Notes under the pieces: generated by a model
The model's input: only the letters and a program-made list of their open reading frames with translations
Database searches by the model: none
Told to the model about the DNA's origin: nothing
DNA from: Gemmatimonadota bacterium
GTDB lineage: Bacteria; Latescibacterota; UBA2968; UBA8231
Length of the DNA stretch: 64,000 nt
Assembly (NCBI GenBank): GCA_018673255.1
Contig: JABHDC010000174.1
Location: 25,711-89,710 of the forward strand
Direction: 5' to 3'
In this document: piece by piece, positions 50,743-61,000 of the stretch
How the letters are laid out: each line of letters opens with the position of its first letter
How positions within the stretch are numbered: position 1 is the stretch's first letter
Translations under genes and position numbers: made by a program

Positions 50743-53385
50743 TCACGGTCCGAATATCTGGATCCGGGCATTGTTCACCTCGGCCACGTACACCTTGCCA
50801 TTCGGTCCCACGGCAACGGAGCCAGTGAAGTCCGTCGCGGCGGTACCGCGGCCGAAGTCGAAGGTGCCTGGTTCAGTACCGGGGCCTCCGAACTCGGTCA
50901 GGTAATTCTGGTCGCCGTCGAAGACCTGAATCCTCGCATTTCCAGAGTCCAGGACATACAGTGTGCCATCCTCTGTGGCGGCGGCGGACAATGGAAAGAT
51001 GAATGAGCCAGGGTCTCCATTGATGGCTCGCCCGATTGATTTCGTGAACGATCCGAGACGGCCAATCTTGGACTGCTTTGTGATGGTCAGTCTACCGAAG
51101 AACACCTTGTGCTCCGAGGCGGAGCATGCAGCCACCAAGGCCGAGCTCCCCGTTCCTGGATGCCAAAGAGCGACATCAGACACGGTGGAGGGGCCAGACA
51201 ACTGTGATCGAAGGGGGGAAACGACCTCCGCAATCGGCGGCTCACCTGGCGTCTGGAGGCGAAGTGACTCTCCATCGTGGGTCAAGAAGACATTCCCGGC
51301 GTGCGCCACAAGTACAGAGGAGGTGATGTGGTTCAGGTCTGGTGACGTCAATCCCCAGGCGTAACGAGGCTGGTAGGAGAGTGGCGAGACACCGCCTCTG
51401 AACTGAAGACGAATCCGATACCACAGGCCGGGGACAAAGGGCGATGGTACGGCCCCGAAGCGGTATGTGACTCCTTCAATTGGGTCAATGAAGGTCGGCC
51501 TGTAACTGAGGTTCAGATCGCCTGCGGTATCACGCCCGAATCGCACGACATGCCCTCCGGTGCTCCTCGAAGAGCCACCCAGCTCAATCCAAGCACCGGT
51601 CCCGGTCGTGATATGGCTTGCACGCAGCTCGGTGACGACACCTGGATTCGACCAGGAACCCGTTACATCGATTCTCGGCCGGGGAGCCACATCGACATCG
51701 GACGCCTCAATCACGTCCACGGGCGTATCGTCATCCAGGATGATGGTCTTGCCGATGGCCCCGTCGACACCGGTCGATACGAGGATTCTGTTGGGAGGTG
51801 GTGAGGCTTTGACACTGTCGATGATCTCCTGTGAGATGCCAGTGTCCGTCAGGCCAAATGGCCTGAGGTCTCCCTCGTACTCAAGCCCGTCTGGACCGAT
51901 GTGGGCGACAACGGTCGTCGCATCTCCGCGCACTGGCTGCAGGAGAAAGGAGACCAGGCGTCGGCCATCCTCGTCAATCGCCGTCGATGAGGCGGACGGG
52001 ACCAATCCACTGAATGCATCTCCCAGATCCTGTCCACCCAGATAGCCTGTCTCGTAGTCGAAATACATCAAGCGAAGTCGATTGAGACTCGTGAGCAGAG
52101 CCACGAGCGTGTCCGGTCCCGCCGACAACCGCAGATATTCATCTGATGCCACATCCAGGTTCCACTCATCCTGGAATCTGTGGTGGTTGATACCGGTGAC
52201 CGGGCTCGTGCTCACGCGCTCGCCCAGGGGCGTCTCGACTTCAACTCGATAGGCGTAGGTCACATCACCTCGCGACGTGGAATCCACAAAGCGTGTGTTT
52301 TCTACGTTGGTGAGCCGGGCGAGGACGATCTCTTCATCGTCTGAGGAGCGGATGATCAGATAGCTGCCGAAAGGACCGGTATAGGGATCCCAATTGAGTT
52401 CGATGGCGAATGTTTCGTGCTGCAGTTCAGCGGAGAATCCCGTGAGCCGTGGCCGGCGCATCTCTAGCTGGAGCTGGTTGCCGACGAGGGTGTCACGGGT
52501 GGTGATCGTCACCACGGAAAAGCCATAGCGCTCTCCCTCGATGAGGTCACGGATCACGGTGACGGTGTCGGCGATCTCATCCAATCGAGCTACCAACTCC
52601 GGTTCGCGACCCATGCCGGTGATCTGTTCGCGCATGACCTGATACACGACAAATCCCTGACCATCGTATGCGCGCCATTGCAGCTCGACCCCGCCGGTGA
52701 TGGAGTCGAGGATGGCTGACTCTAGCGTGACCGGTCGCAGGGAGAAGTCGGCGGCCGTGCTGAGATTGCTCACATATTCGAGACCCGCTGCCTGCAGCAC
52801 GACACGATAGACATAACTGGTTTCCGGCAGCACACTCGTGTCTGAAAATGAGCCTGTTGCGCGATCCGTTACCTGTCCCACCGTGTCGAATCGCACACTC
52901 TCGGCGCGCTCGATGCGGTAGGCCTCGAAGCGTGGCCCGTTGTAGGGCGACCAGGTGACGACAATCTTCGCTCCCCGGCCATCGCCGACTACACTCGTGA
53001 GCACCGGGGCAACGACGGTGTAACCACTCACGGCGATGAGATTGGATGGCGTCTGCAGGCCCGGCGTGGTCTCCACCAGAATCTGATACTCGTGTGATGT
53101 ATTGGGCGCCGTGGACGAGTCGATGAAGGTCGTGTCGGCGAGACCGGGGAGGCTGGAGAGGGTGTCGATGGCTTCCAGGCCCTGCACCTTGCGCAGGACG
53201 TGGTAGGTCTCGAAGGAGGTCGTGCCATCGTAGGCCGACCAACTGAGCTCGACCGTTCCCTGGCTGACATCGAGTCGGCCCTCGAGAGACACGGGCGGGG
53301 TCAACTCAGGATCGAGTGGATTCTCGCGCTTCGCATCGTGGCTGCAACCGGCCAGCACACACAGCAGCAAACACAGTCGTCTCAC
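50743..53385 (-). CDS. Large lipoprotein with fibronectin-like and NHL-type repeats
   Basis: An 880-residue surface lipoprotein. Signal VRRLCLLLCVLAGC with lipobox LAGC, then SHDAKRENPLDPELTPP. About four fibronectin type III-like domains follow, each with a WxxYxG pattern (LSWSAYDGTTSFETYHVLRK, VTWSPYNGPRFEAYRIERAE, LQWRAYDGQGFVVYQVMREQ, LNWDPYTGPFGSYLIIRSSD). A long beta-rich middle leads to C-terminal NHL/SMP-30-like repeats (GTLYVLDSGNARIQVFDGDQ, GKVYVAEVNNARIQIFGP). The GTG at 53385 is preferred because it puts the signal at the N-terminus; the frame is open to a TTG at 53505. Likely a surface adhesion or binding protein. Confidence 0.78.
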   Translation of the reverse strand: MRRLCLLLCVLAGCSHDAKRENPLDPELTPPVSLEGRLDVSQGTVELSWSAYDGTTSFETYHVLRKVQGLEAIDTLSSLPGLADTTFIDSSTAPNTSHEYQILVETTPGLQTPSNLIAVSGYTVVAPVLTSVVGDGRGAKIVVTWSPYNGPRFEAYRIERAESVRFDTVGQVTDRATGSFSDTSVLPETSYVYRVVLQAAGLEYVSNLSTAADFSLRPVTLESAILDSITGGVELQWRAYDGQGFVVYQVMREQITGMGREPELVARLDEIADTVTVIRDLIEGERYGFSVVTITTRDTLVGNQLQLEMRRPRLTGFSAELQHETFAIELNWDPYTGPFGSYLIIRSSDDEEIVLARLTNVENTRFVDSTSRGDVTYAYRVEVETPLGERVSTSPVTGINHHRFQDEWNLDVASDEYLRLSAGPDTLVALLTSLNRLRLMYFDYETGYLGGQDLGDAFSGLVPSASSTAIDEDGRRLVSFLLQPVRGDATTVVAHIGPDGLEYEGDLRPFGLTDTGISQEIIDSVKASPPPNRILVSTGVDGAIGKTIILDDDTPVDVIEASDVDVAPRPRIDVTGSWSNPGVVTELRASHITTGTGAWIELGGSSRSTGGHVVRFGRDTAGDLNLSYRPTFIDPIEGVTYRFGAVPSPFVPGLWYRIRLQFRGGVSPLSYQPRYAWGLTSPDLNHITSSVLVAHAGNVFLTHDGESLRLQTPGEPPIAEVVSPLRSQLSGPSTVSDVALWHPGTGSSALVAACSASEHKVFFGRLTITKQSKIGRLGSFTKSIGRAINGDPGSFIFPLSAAATEDGTLYVLDSGNARIQVFDGDQNYLTEFGGPGTEPGTFDFGRGTAATDFTGSVAVGPNGKVYVAEVNNARIQIFGP

Positions 53386-53735
53386 TCGTCTGCCGCACCT
53401 GCTTCTGCTGAGATCGTCGATGCCTGTACCCGCCCCGAGCTGACCTGGACCTGTATCTGAGGATATCCCATAGGAGATCCTTGTCAGATCGGATCCTGAC
53501 GTCAAGTTGTGGTCTGCAACCGCAGGTTACGCAAAATGGAGACCTGTCCAGCATTGTGGACGGGTTTCGTCTGATCTGGATCATGGGGAGAGTTGGGAGC
53601 TCGAGTGCCGATCCACTCAGACCAGGCGCGACCTGTGGGCCACGCCCGGTCTCGTGAAAAGGGGTCCTCGAACGCTGGGTCCTGCCAGCGGCCGACCAAT
53701 GAGGGGCACAGCCTGTGCGCATCGTTCCACCCGCG
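53386..53735. other. Region without a supported gene
   Basis: About 350 bases between the start of the lipoprotein gene (-) and the point where the truncated FG-GAP copy begins to match its intact paralogue. The forward frame stays open here (from 53507), but its translation is rich in Arg, Trp and Cys and matches nothing in the intact copy, so I treat it as non-coding or decayed sequence. It may hold the lipoprotein promoter. Confidence 0.5.
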
Positions 53736-55252
53736 CCACAGCGCAGGCCGGCATTGCATCCGCTTTCAATGTGGTCATCGGTTTCGCTGACTACGATCTG
53801 GATGGCTTCATCGACGTGATGGTTGAAGGACAACCGTATCACAATACGGGGAATACCAATCACTGGCTCACGGTAGAACCGGTGGGTGTGCAAAGCAATC
53901 GCGCTGGTATTGGCGTGCGGGTCTCGGCCCGTACGGGACAGTTGCGGCAGATCCGTGAAGTCACCGGCGGTGTGGGATATGCACAGCACGAACTGGTCGC
54001 CCACTTTGGCCTGGGCACGCACAGTTTCGTCGACTCCCTCGAGCTTCGCTGGCCATCGGGGCAGGTCGATCTGTTGCTTGATGTGCCGATCGATCAACGG
54101 ATTCGCGTCATCGAAGGCAGTGCAGACTATTCGGTGGTGCAACCGTCCACCTGGACGAACGATCTGCCCTCTCAGGTGGTTAATGGCACCCAACTGCAAG
54201 TACAGGCTGATGTGCGACCGGCACTCTTTGATGCGGCGTCGCGTGTGGTGCAGGTGACGGCTGATCTGTCTCAGTTTGGGGGACCGTCTGATCTGCCTCT
54301 CACACCCGGCGAGGATGGCTATCGTCTGGAAGCTCCAGTGCGTGTCGAAGCGACAAGTGGGTGGAAGGTCGTGCGAATCACCATCGAGCAGGAGACCTCA
54401 CTGGGCTCCCTCGTGACGAGCCTGACAAGGAAAATGAAGGTATTGCCCACCACCCCGCCGGGAGAGCTGCGAGTCTATGGCAATGGACAAGGAGGGATCT
54501 GGCGTTCCGGCGCGCCGGACGTTCTGGAACTGGTGCCCAACTCGAGTAACGTCACCTATCAGGGCGGGACCGTGGTCGGGATCTATGGATCCGGACCGGG
54601 CAATCGACTCTGGGACGGGGAGCTTCAGTTGGATGAAGCGATCGATTCCGGCGGCTATCAGGATGTACGGCTGACCTTCTACCCCGATGGTGTTGAGCCA
54701 CCTACGTGGGGACCAAGCCACATGGGCATGTGGCTCAATCGTACCACGGCGAAAAACTATGAATTCGGCAGGCCCGACCTGGGGAAGATCGATTTCGGCT
54801 ATAGTGGTTGGCGGGTCGTCACGATACCACTCGATTACTTTCGCCTCGCCGGCACCATTGAGCAGATCGGCATATACGGAGACCTGCGAGGTCCACTCTA
54901 CCTGGGGGCCATCGATCTGATCCCCGCCGATCCATCCACGGCGATTGTGGAGGAGAGAGTTGCGGCTGGTGCACAGAGCTTTCAGCTGAAGCAGAATTTC
55001 CCGAATCCCTTCAACAGCGCCACCGTTATCCGTTTTGCCCTGCCCGCTACGGACCAGATCGATCTGGCCGTCTACAACATGACCGGACAACGTGTGGCCA
55101 CGCTGGCCAGGGGACTGCGTGAGGCGGGTGTGTATGAGTTGAGTTGGGATGGGACTGATGGCCGTGGCCGGACCATGGCGACGGGCGTCTACTTCTATCA
55201 GCTGCGGACCGGGACGCGGGTCGAGAGACAGCGGATGTTGCTACTGCGTTAG
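53736..55252 (+). pseudogene. 5'-truncated copy of the FG-GAP/ASPIC/T9SS gene
   Basis: From GCCACAGCGCAG at 53735 onward this copy matches the gene at 55435 (from 56518) closely: FADYDLDGFIDV, the ASPIC/UnbV block (GYAQHELVAHFGLGT, SLELRWPSGQVDLLLDVPID), the beta-rich middle and the C-terminal sorting domain (NFPNPFNSATVIRFALPATD, YELSWDGTDGRGRTMATGVY). It lacks the signal peptide and the first six calcium-binding repeats. The frame is intact, so it could still be translated, but with no signal it could not reach the type IX path. Similarity continues about 100 bases past the stop. Confidence 0.75.
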
Positions 55253-55345
55253 GACGCCAGAAAGCAGTTCAGGTTCAGGGGTGTGAGTGAAGGAATAGCG
55301 TCCAGGCCACTGCATGAAGGTACTCTGGCGCCGGTTGTGGCGATC

Positions 55346-55381
55346 TCACACAGATGTGTGACAGGTCACACGCCTGTGTGA
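55346..55381. promoter_or_regulatory. Twin palindromic operator candidates
   Basis: TCACACAGATGTGTGA (55346-55361) and TCACACGCCTGTGTGA (55366-55381) are two 16-base palindromes of form TCACAC-N4-GTGTGA, centred exactly 20 bases apart. The spacer makes the whole block nearly palindromic. It lies 54 bases before the ATG of the FG-GAP gene, where a dimeric regulator could bind twice on one face of the helix. Confidence 0.68.
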
Positions 55382-55434
55382 GGATTGTTCGATAGGGATA
55401 ACGACTGTACTGCACGAAGTGAGGGGATCGAATT

Positions 55435-58035
55435 ATGAAGACGAAGATCGCGCTGGCCGTTGTGGCGCTTCTCGTGATACAGGCCGACGCGCAGACCTAC
55501 TTCGAACCGATGGGTCGTGACAGAATCGATCTACCCACACTGTCCAATGGCGTACGCACCATCGCCTGGGGTGACTACGACAATGATGGTTGGCCGGACA
55601 TCCTCTATGGCGCGGGGTTCTCGTCGGAGTTGGCCTTGCTGCACAACGAGGGCGGCACAGGATTTTCCGATCGGACCTTCACGTTGAAGGCCCAGTTCGG
55701 TCGGCAGCCGGCCGGTGGTGGCGTGAGTTTTGCAGATATCGACAATGATGGTGATCTCGATGCCCTTGTGCCCAAGGGAATGTTCTTCACCATGATGGCA
55801 AGCCGGAATGTGTTGCTGCGCAATGATGCCGGCGTTTTCAGTGACGGGGGTGTAGAGGCGGGGCTGACAGATTCCCTGCCGACGGACAATGCTATCTGGC
55901 TTGACTATGACCGAGATGGACTGATCGATCTCTACTCAGGCAATCTTGCCACCGCCCTGCCACCTGTCCCGACAATTCTCAACCAACTCTACCGGAATCT
56001 CGGAAATGGACGATTCACGGGGGCCGCAGCAGCAGCGGGGATCGAGGTCGGTTTTGCCGATGCTGGATTTGGCAGCAATGGCGGCATGGTGGCCTGCGAC
56101 TTCACCAACGACGGTTGGCCAGACCTCTATGTGGGTGTTTTCAACTTGCCGAACAGACTATTCATCGGCGATGGTGAAGGGGGATTTGTCGATGCCTCGA
56201 CCGAGCAGATCCGAGACGAGGGGCAGGCCTTCGGCGTGGCCGTGGGTGACATCAACAACGATGGCAAGATGGATATCTTTCAGGCGGCCGGTGGTGGGAA
56301 TCTTTACGGAGGTGATGATTTCCGTTCCCTGCTCCTGCTGAACGCCGGTTCGGGTGAATTCTTCGACATCACTGGTGCCGCCGGCCTTGCTGACCTGGTG
56401 CAGAACAACCTGCTCGGCCCGGGGCTGGCCGATATCGACAATGACGGCGATCTCGACCTCATGATCGGCTTACCCCCGGCACTGTATCTCAACAATGGCC
56501 AGGGCCAGTTCGTGGACGCCACAGCGCAGTCGGGAATTCCGCCCGACTACAGGGTTGTTATCGGTTTCGCTGATTACGATCTGGATGGCTTCATCGACGT
56601 GCTGGTTGAAGGGCAACCGTATCACAATACGGGGAATACCAATCACTGGCTCACAGTCGATCCGGTGGGTGTGCAAAGCAATCGCGCTGGCATCGGTGTG
56701 CGGGTCTCAGCTCGTGCCGGCGATCTGGGCCAGGTGCGTGAAGTGACCGGTGGTATGGGATATGCACAGCACGAACTGGTCGCCCACTTCGGTCTGGGCA
56801 CGCGCAGTCTCGTCGACTCCCTCGAGATTCGCTGGCCATCGGGGCAGGTTGATCTGTTGCTTGATGTGCCGATCGACCAACGGATCCGTGTCATCGAGGG
56901 CCGCGCCGACTACACGGTGGTACGACCGTCCACCTGGACGAACAATCTGCCCTCTCAGGTAGTCAATGGCACCTCGCTGCAGATCCAGGCTGACGTGCGA
57001 CCAGCCCTCTTTGATGCGGCGTCGCGTGTGGTGCAGGTGACGGCTGATCTGTCTCAGGTCGGTGGTCCGGCTGATCTGCCTCTTACATCCGGGGAAGATG
57101 GCTATCGCCTGGACGCCGCATTACAGGTCGAAGCGGCAAGCGGGTGGAAGGTCGTGCAGATCACCATCGACCAGGAAACCTCTATCGGTCCCCTGGTGAC
57201 GAGCCTGACCAAATCAATAGACGTACTACCAGAGGTGCAGCCGGGTGAACTGCGCGTCTATGGAAATGCACAGGGCGGAAGCTGGCACTCTGTCACCCCC
57301 GCGTTTCTCGAACCGGTGCCTGGTTTGACCGATGTCACCCACCAGGGCGAGTCGGTGACGGCACTACAAGTATCCGGCGAGGGAAGTTTCACGTGGGAGG
57401 GTGAACTGCAGCTGGATGAAGCGATCGATTCCGGCGGGTATGAAGCCTTGCGCCTGGCCGTCCACACCGCGGATGTGCAGATGCCTTGGTGGGACAACCC
57501 TCACATCGGCCTGATGCTGAATCGCACGGCGGCCAGATATCATGAGTTCGGCGAGCGCTACAGGGAAGAGATCGACTTCTCCAGCAATGACTGGCAGACC
57601 GTCACCATACCCCTCGAGAGGTTCAGCCTTTCGGGACCGATCGAGCAGATCTCAATCTTTGGTGATGTACTGGGTCCACTCTACATAGGGGCTATCGACC
57701 TGATCCCCGCCGATCCATCCACGGCGATTGTGGAAGAGAAAGTTGCAGCGGGAGCTCACGGCTTTGAGCTGAATCAGAATTTTCCAAATCCCTTCAACAG
57801 CGCCACCGTCATTCGTTTTGCCCTGCCCGCCACGGACCAGATCGATCTTGCGGTCTACAACATGACCGGACAACGTGTGGCCACGCTGGCCAGAGGATTG
57901 CGCGAGGCTGGCGTGTATGAACTGAATTGGGATGGAACGGATGGCCGGGGTCGAGCCATGGCGACGGGCGTCTACTTCTATCAGTTGCGGACCGGGACGC
58001 GGGTAGAGAGACAGCGGATGTTACTGCTGCGCTAG
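55435..58035 (+). CDS. Secreted FG-GAP/VCBS - ASPIC/UnbV protein with type IX sorting domain
   Basis: An 866-residue secreted protein. Signal peptide MKTKIALAVVALLVIQADAQ. Seven calcium-binding FG-GAP/VCBS motifs of the DxDxDGxxD type (DYDNDGWPDILYG, DIDNDGDLDALVP, DYDRDGLIDLYSG, DFTNDGWPDLYVG, DINNDGKMDIF, DIDNDGDLDLMIG, DYDLDGFIDVLV). Then the ASPIC/UnbV domain (NHWLTVDPVGVQSNRAGIGV, SLEIRWPSGQVDLLLDVPID), a beta-sandwich region, and a C-terminal domain with NFPNPFNSATVIRF and ATGVYFYQLRTG, the type A sorting pattern. AGTGAGGGG precedes the ATG by a few bases. Likely a cell-surface or released binding protein. Confidence 0.9.
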   Translation: MKTKIALAVVALLVIQADAQTYFEPMGRDRIDLPTLSNGVRTIAWGDYDNDGWPDILYGAGFSSELALLHNEGGTGFSDRTFTLKAQFGRQPAGGGVSFADIDNDGDLDALVPKGMFFTMMASRNVLLRNDAGVFSDGGVEAGLTDSLPTDNAIWLDYDRDGLIDLYSGNLATALPPVPTILNQLYRNLGNGRFTGAAAAAGIEVGFADAGFGSNGGMVACDFTNDGWPDLYVGVFNLPNRLFIGDGEGGFVDASTEQIRDEGQAFGVAVGDINNDGKMDIFQAAGGGNLYGGDDFRSLLLLNAGSGEFFDITGAAGLADLVQNNLLGPGLADIDNDGDLDLMIGLPPALYLNNGQGQFVDATAQSGIPPDYRVVIGFADYDLDGFIDVLVEGQPYHNTGNTNHWLTVDPVGVQSNRAGIGVRVSARAGDLGQVREVTGGMGYAQHELVAHFGLGTRSLVDSLEIRWPSGQVDLLLDVPIDQRIRVIEGRADYTVVRPSTWTNNLPSQVVNGTSLQIQADVRPALFDAASRVVQVTADLSQVGGPADLPLTSGEDGYRLDAALQVEAASGWKVVQITIDQETSIGPLVTSLTKSIDVLPEVQPGELRVYGNAQGGSWHSVTPAFLEPVPGLTDVTHQGESVTALQVSGEGSFTWEGELQLDEAIDSGGYEALRLAVHTADVQMPWWDNPHIGLMLNRTAARYHEFGERYREEIDFSSNDWQTVTIPLERFSLSGPIEQISIFGDVLGPLYIGAIDLIPADPSTAIVEEKVAAGAHGFELNQNFPNPFNSATVIRFALPATDQIDLAVYNMTGQRVATLARGLREAGVYELNWDGTDGRGRAMATGVYFYQLRTGTRVERQRMLLLR

Positions 58036-58099
58036 AATGCCAGGAAGCGGCTCCATACTCAAAAGGTGGGTCGCGGCAGGGTGCTCGGCCAAGGTCACT

Positions 58100-61000
58100 C
58101 TATGAAGATGGCCTGGCGCCGGTTGTAGCAATCTCCCGCAGATGCTGTGCCAGTTCGCGCACATTCTCCGGCCACAAGCGCTCCTGCAACTGTGCGAGAA
58201 GCTCCGGGGCAAGTGGCTGTGGCTCAGAGCCGTGCTGGCGGGCTGCGTCATCGACCAGGTGCTGAGCGAGAGGGGCGATGTCTTCGCGGCGCTCGCGCAG
58301 GGGCGGCACATGCAGTGATTCGACGGCGAGGAAGTCGTAGAGCTCGCCGTTGAAGGTCCCCATCTCCACCTGCAACTGCAGGTCTTCGCTGGTGGATGCC
58401 AGGACGCGAAGGTCCACCTGCTCACCGTCCTGTGAGCCGGTGCGGCGCACTTCGCCCTGGCCGAGTACGCGCAACAGGTGAGCCTGTGTGGGCAGGGGAA
58501 GCAGTCCCACCTCGTCGAGGAAGAGGATGCCACCTTCGGCCTGCTGGACGAGGCCTTCGTGGTCCTCATCGGCACCGGTGAAGGCGCCCTGCGTGTGCCC
58601 GAAGAGGAGGGACAACACCTGAGTCCGCTGATCCAGAGACTCCACGGCCCGTGGCAGTCCCGCACAGCGGACGGGTACGAATGGCCGATCCCGACGACGG
58701 CTGCCCGAATGCACGGCGAGGGCAACCAGTTCCTTGCCGGTACCGGCTTCGCCCGTGATGAGGACGCGGCCATCCTCTGCCTGCAAATCGCGGATTCGAT
58801 TCAGCACGGCTTGCAGGCCGGGGCTGGTGCCGACGAAGTCATCGACCGTCCACTGATCGATTTCGTGGGATTTCACCTCGATATGCCGGCGCCGCTCCTG
58901 CAGCAGTTCGGTGCGGGCAAGATCGCGCTCATGGCGTCGTCCCAGGCCATAACGACCGGCGATGATCAGGCCGGCCACGGCCAGAACCAGGGCCGCGGTC
59001 ATGACGATCCGGCCATAGGCCAGATGCACCACGATGGGAACATTACCAGCGTCGGAGTAGCTGAGTTCGCCATCGACGGCCTTGACCTCGAAGTGGTAGT
59101 CACCCAGGGGCAGATCCTGATAGACCACTTCCTCGTCACGCGTGACGCGCCATTCGTCGTCGTAGCCCTTCAACCTGTAGACGTAGGCCAGTCGATCCGG
59201 TGTCGTGAGGAAACTCCGGCCTTCAAAGGAGATGGTCAGCAGGTCCTGTGTCGTCGGCAGACTAACTTCGGCGGTCGGATCGTATTCCCTGTCTGCCTGG
59301 ATGCCGGTGATCTGCACGGCGGGAGATGTCGTCCCGGGGCGGTAGCGAGTGAGACCAGTTGTGGTGGACAACCACAGGTCACCTCGATTGTCCTCCATGA
59401 CGTCCTGCACGACGTTGCCGCCAAGACCATCGGCCCGGGTGAGGGTCTGCATGACCAGGCCGTCATAGAGGCTGATCCCACCGCCCAGAGTAGAGATGAC
59501 GTAACGGTCGCGCTGGTCACGCACGATGTCGGTGACCCAGTTGCCGGCCAGGCCATCGCGCTGTGTGAGGGTGATGAAGCGTTCGCCATCGAGCCAGCTG
59601 ACGCCCCCACTCCACGTGCCCACCCAGAGTCGCCCGTCCCTGTCCTCGATGACGGTCATGATGCCTTCGTCCTCAAGGCCATCATCGACGCCGAAGTGCC
59701 GCGTCTCACCGGTGGCTGGATTCCAGCGGTAAAGCCCGCCGAACCAAGTGCCAATCCACAGACGGTCGTCACGATCCCAGGCAAGGGTCCGTGGCAGGAC
59801 CTTGTGGGGATCCTCAATGCCCGTGAAGGGCACGAGGTGCCGCCCTTCGACGTGAGCGACGCCGCTCGACCAGACTGCCATCCAGAGGTCGCCTGTGGCG
59901 GGTCGTCGCGCGAGGCCCCAGGCACTGGAACCCGACGAGGGCTCGTAATACTGGAAGGTGACGCCGTCGAAACGTTGCGTGCCGACCCAGATATCACTTC
60001 CCACGGACAACAACTTGGGTCTTTCGCCCCGCAGTCCACCGGCCTTGTTCCAGGACGTGAAGGAGCTGCCGTCATACCTGGTCAGGCCCGACATGATGTT
60101 GTGCTGACTCTGAGACGCTGCCATCCACACGTGGCCATCGGTGTCCTGAATGGTTTGACCGATATTGCTGGTGGGCAGGCCATCCGTCACGCCGAATGTG
60201 ACAAAGCGGTCGCCACTGAAACGGGTCACACCCCCACCCATACCAAACCAGCCCGTGGCGGCCCACATGTGACCGTCGCGGTCCTCCAGCAGATCAACCA
60301 CCGCGTCGAAGGCCAGTCCATGGCCCTGGGTGAAGGTCGATATGGTGCCATCCATGTCGAGGCGCCGAATGCCTGATAGCGTGCCGACCCACATGCGGCC
60401 GTGTCGATCCTCCTGCAACGACGACAGCACCAGGGGCGTCGGCCCCTCGTCAAGGGAGACGGTCTCCAGGCGCCCATGTCGAGAGCGCAGCAGGCCACGC
60501 CCGCCAACGTACCACATGTCACCACTCTGATCCTGGCGAACGATGCGGGTGCTCCCTATTTCGTCGGGACGATGATGGACCAGATTCTGCCCATTCCAAT
60601 AGTCCACACCCGAAATGGTGGCGATCCAGATCCCGCCCGAGGCGTCTTCCCAGATGTCGTTCACCAGGTTGTTGGACAGGCCCCCTGCCGTGGTGAATGT
60701 CTCCAGACGCGAGCCGTCCCAACGACTCAGCCCGGCGCCTTCGGTGCCGATCCACATGTTGCCAACCCGGTCACTGTGCAGGCTGCCGACCATTTCGGTG
60801 AGGCCGAGAGAGTCGCGCAATGAGGTGAAGGCCGTGCCATCGAAGAGGAAGAGATCCCATCCGCCCACATTACCTGCTGCAATCCAGAGGTCGCCATGTT
60901 GGTCCTCGGCGAGATCGTGAATCCATTGCTGGGTGAGACCGTCACTCCGGGTATAGGAGATGAACTTCCGGCCATCGTATCGCGTGAGGCCGGCCTCGGT

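Larger units (their letters stand above)
53736..58141. repeat. Tandem direct duplication (about 1.6 kb units)
   Basis: Copy 1 spans about 53736-55353 and copy 2 about 56519-58141. The units include the gene ends and their 3' flanks: GACGCCAGAAAGCAG against AATGCCAGGAAGCGG after the stops, and CTGGCGCCGGTTGTGGCGATC against CTGGCGCCGGTTGTAGCAATC. In copy 2 the last part is the coding end of the minus-strand sensor gene at 58100, so copy 1 carries a dead fragment of that gene. Confidence 0.72.

Noticed and set aside
53507..53735. Alternative N-terminal domain for the truncated FG-GAP copy
   Set aside because: The frame is open, but the residues look like chance translation (many Arg, Trp, Cys), with no signal peptide and no match to the intact paralogue.
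55346..55381. CRP-type binding site
   Set aside because: CRP sites are TGTGA-N6-TCACA. Here the half-sites point the other way (TCACA first), and the inner TGTGA/TCACA pair is spaced by only 4 bases.
58478..60376. Plus-strand open frame of 632 codons
   Set aside because: Antisense to the propeller sensor; the translation shows no family signature.
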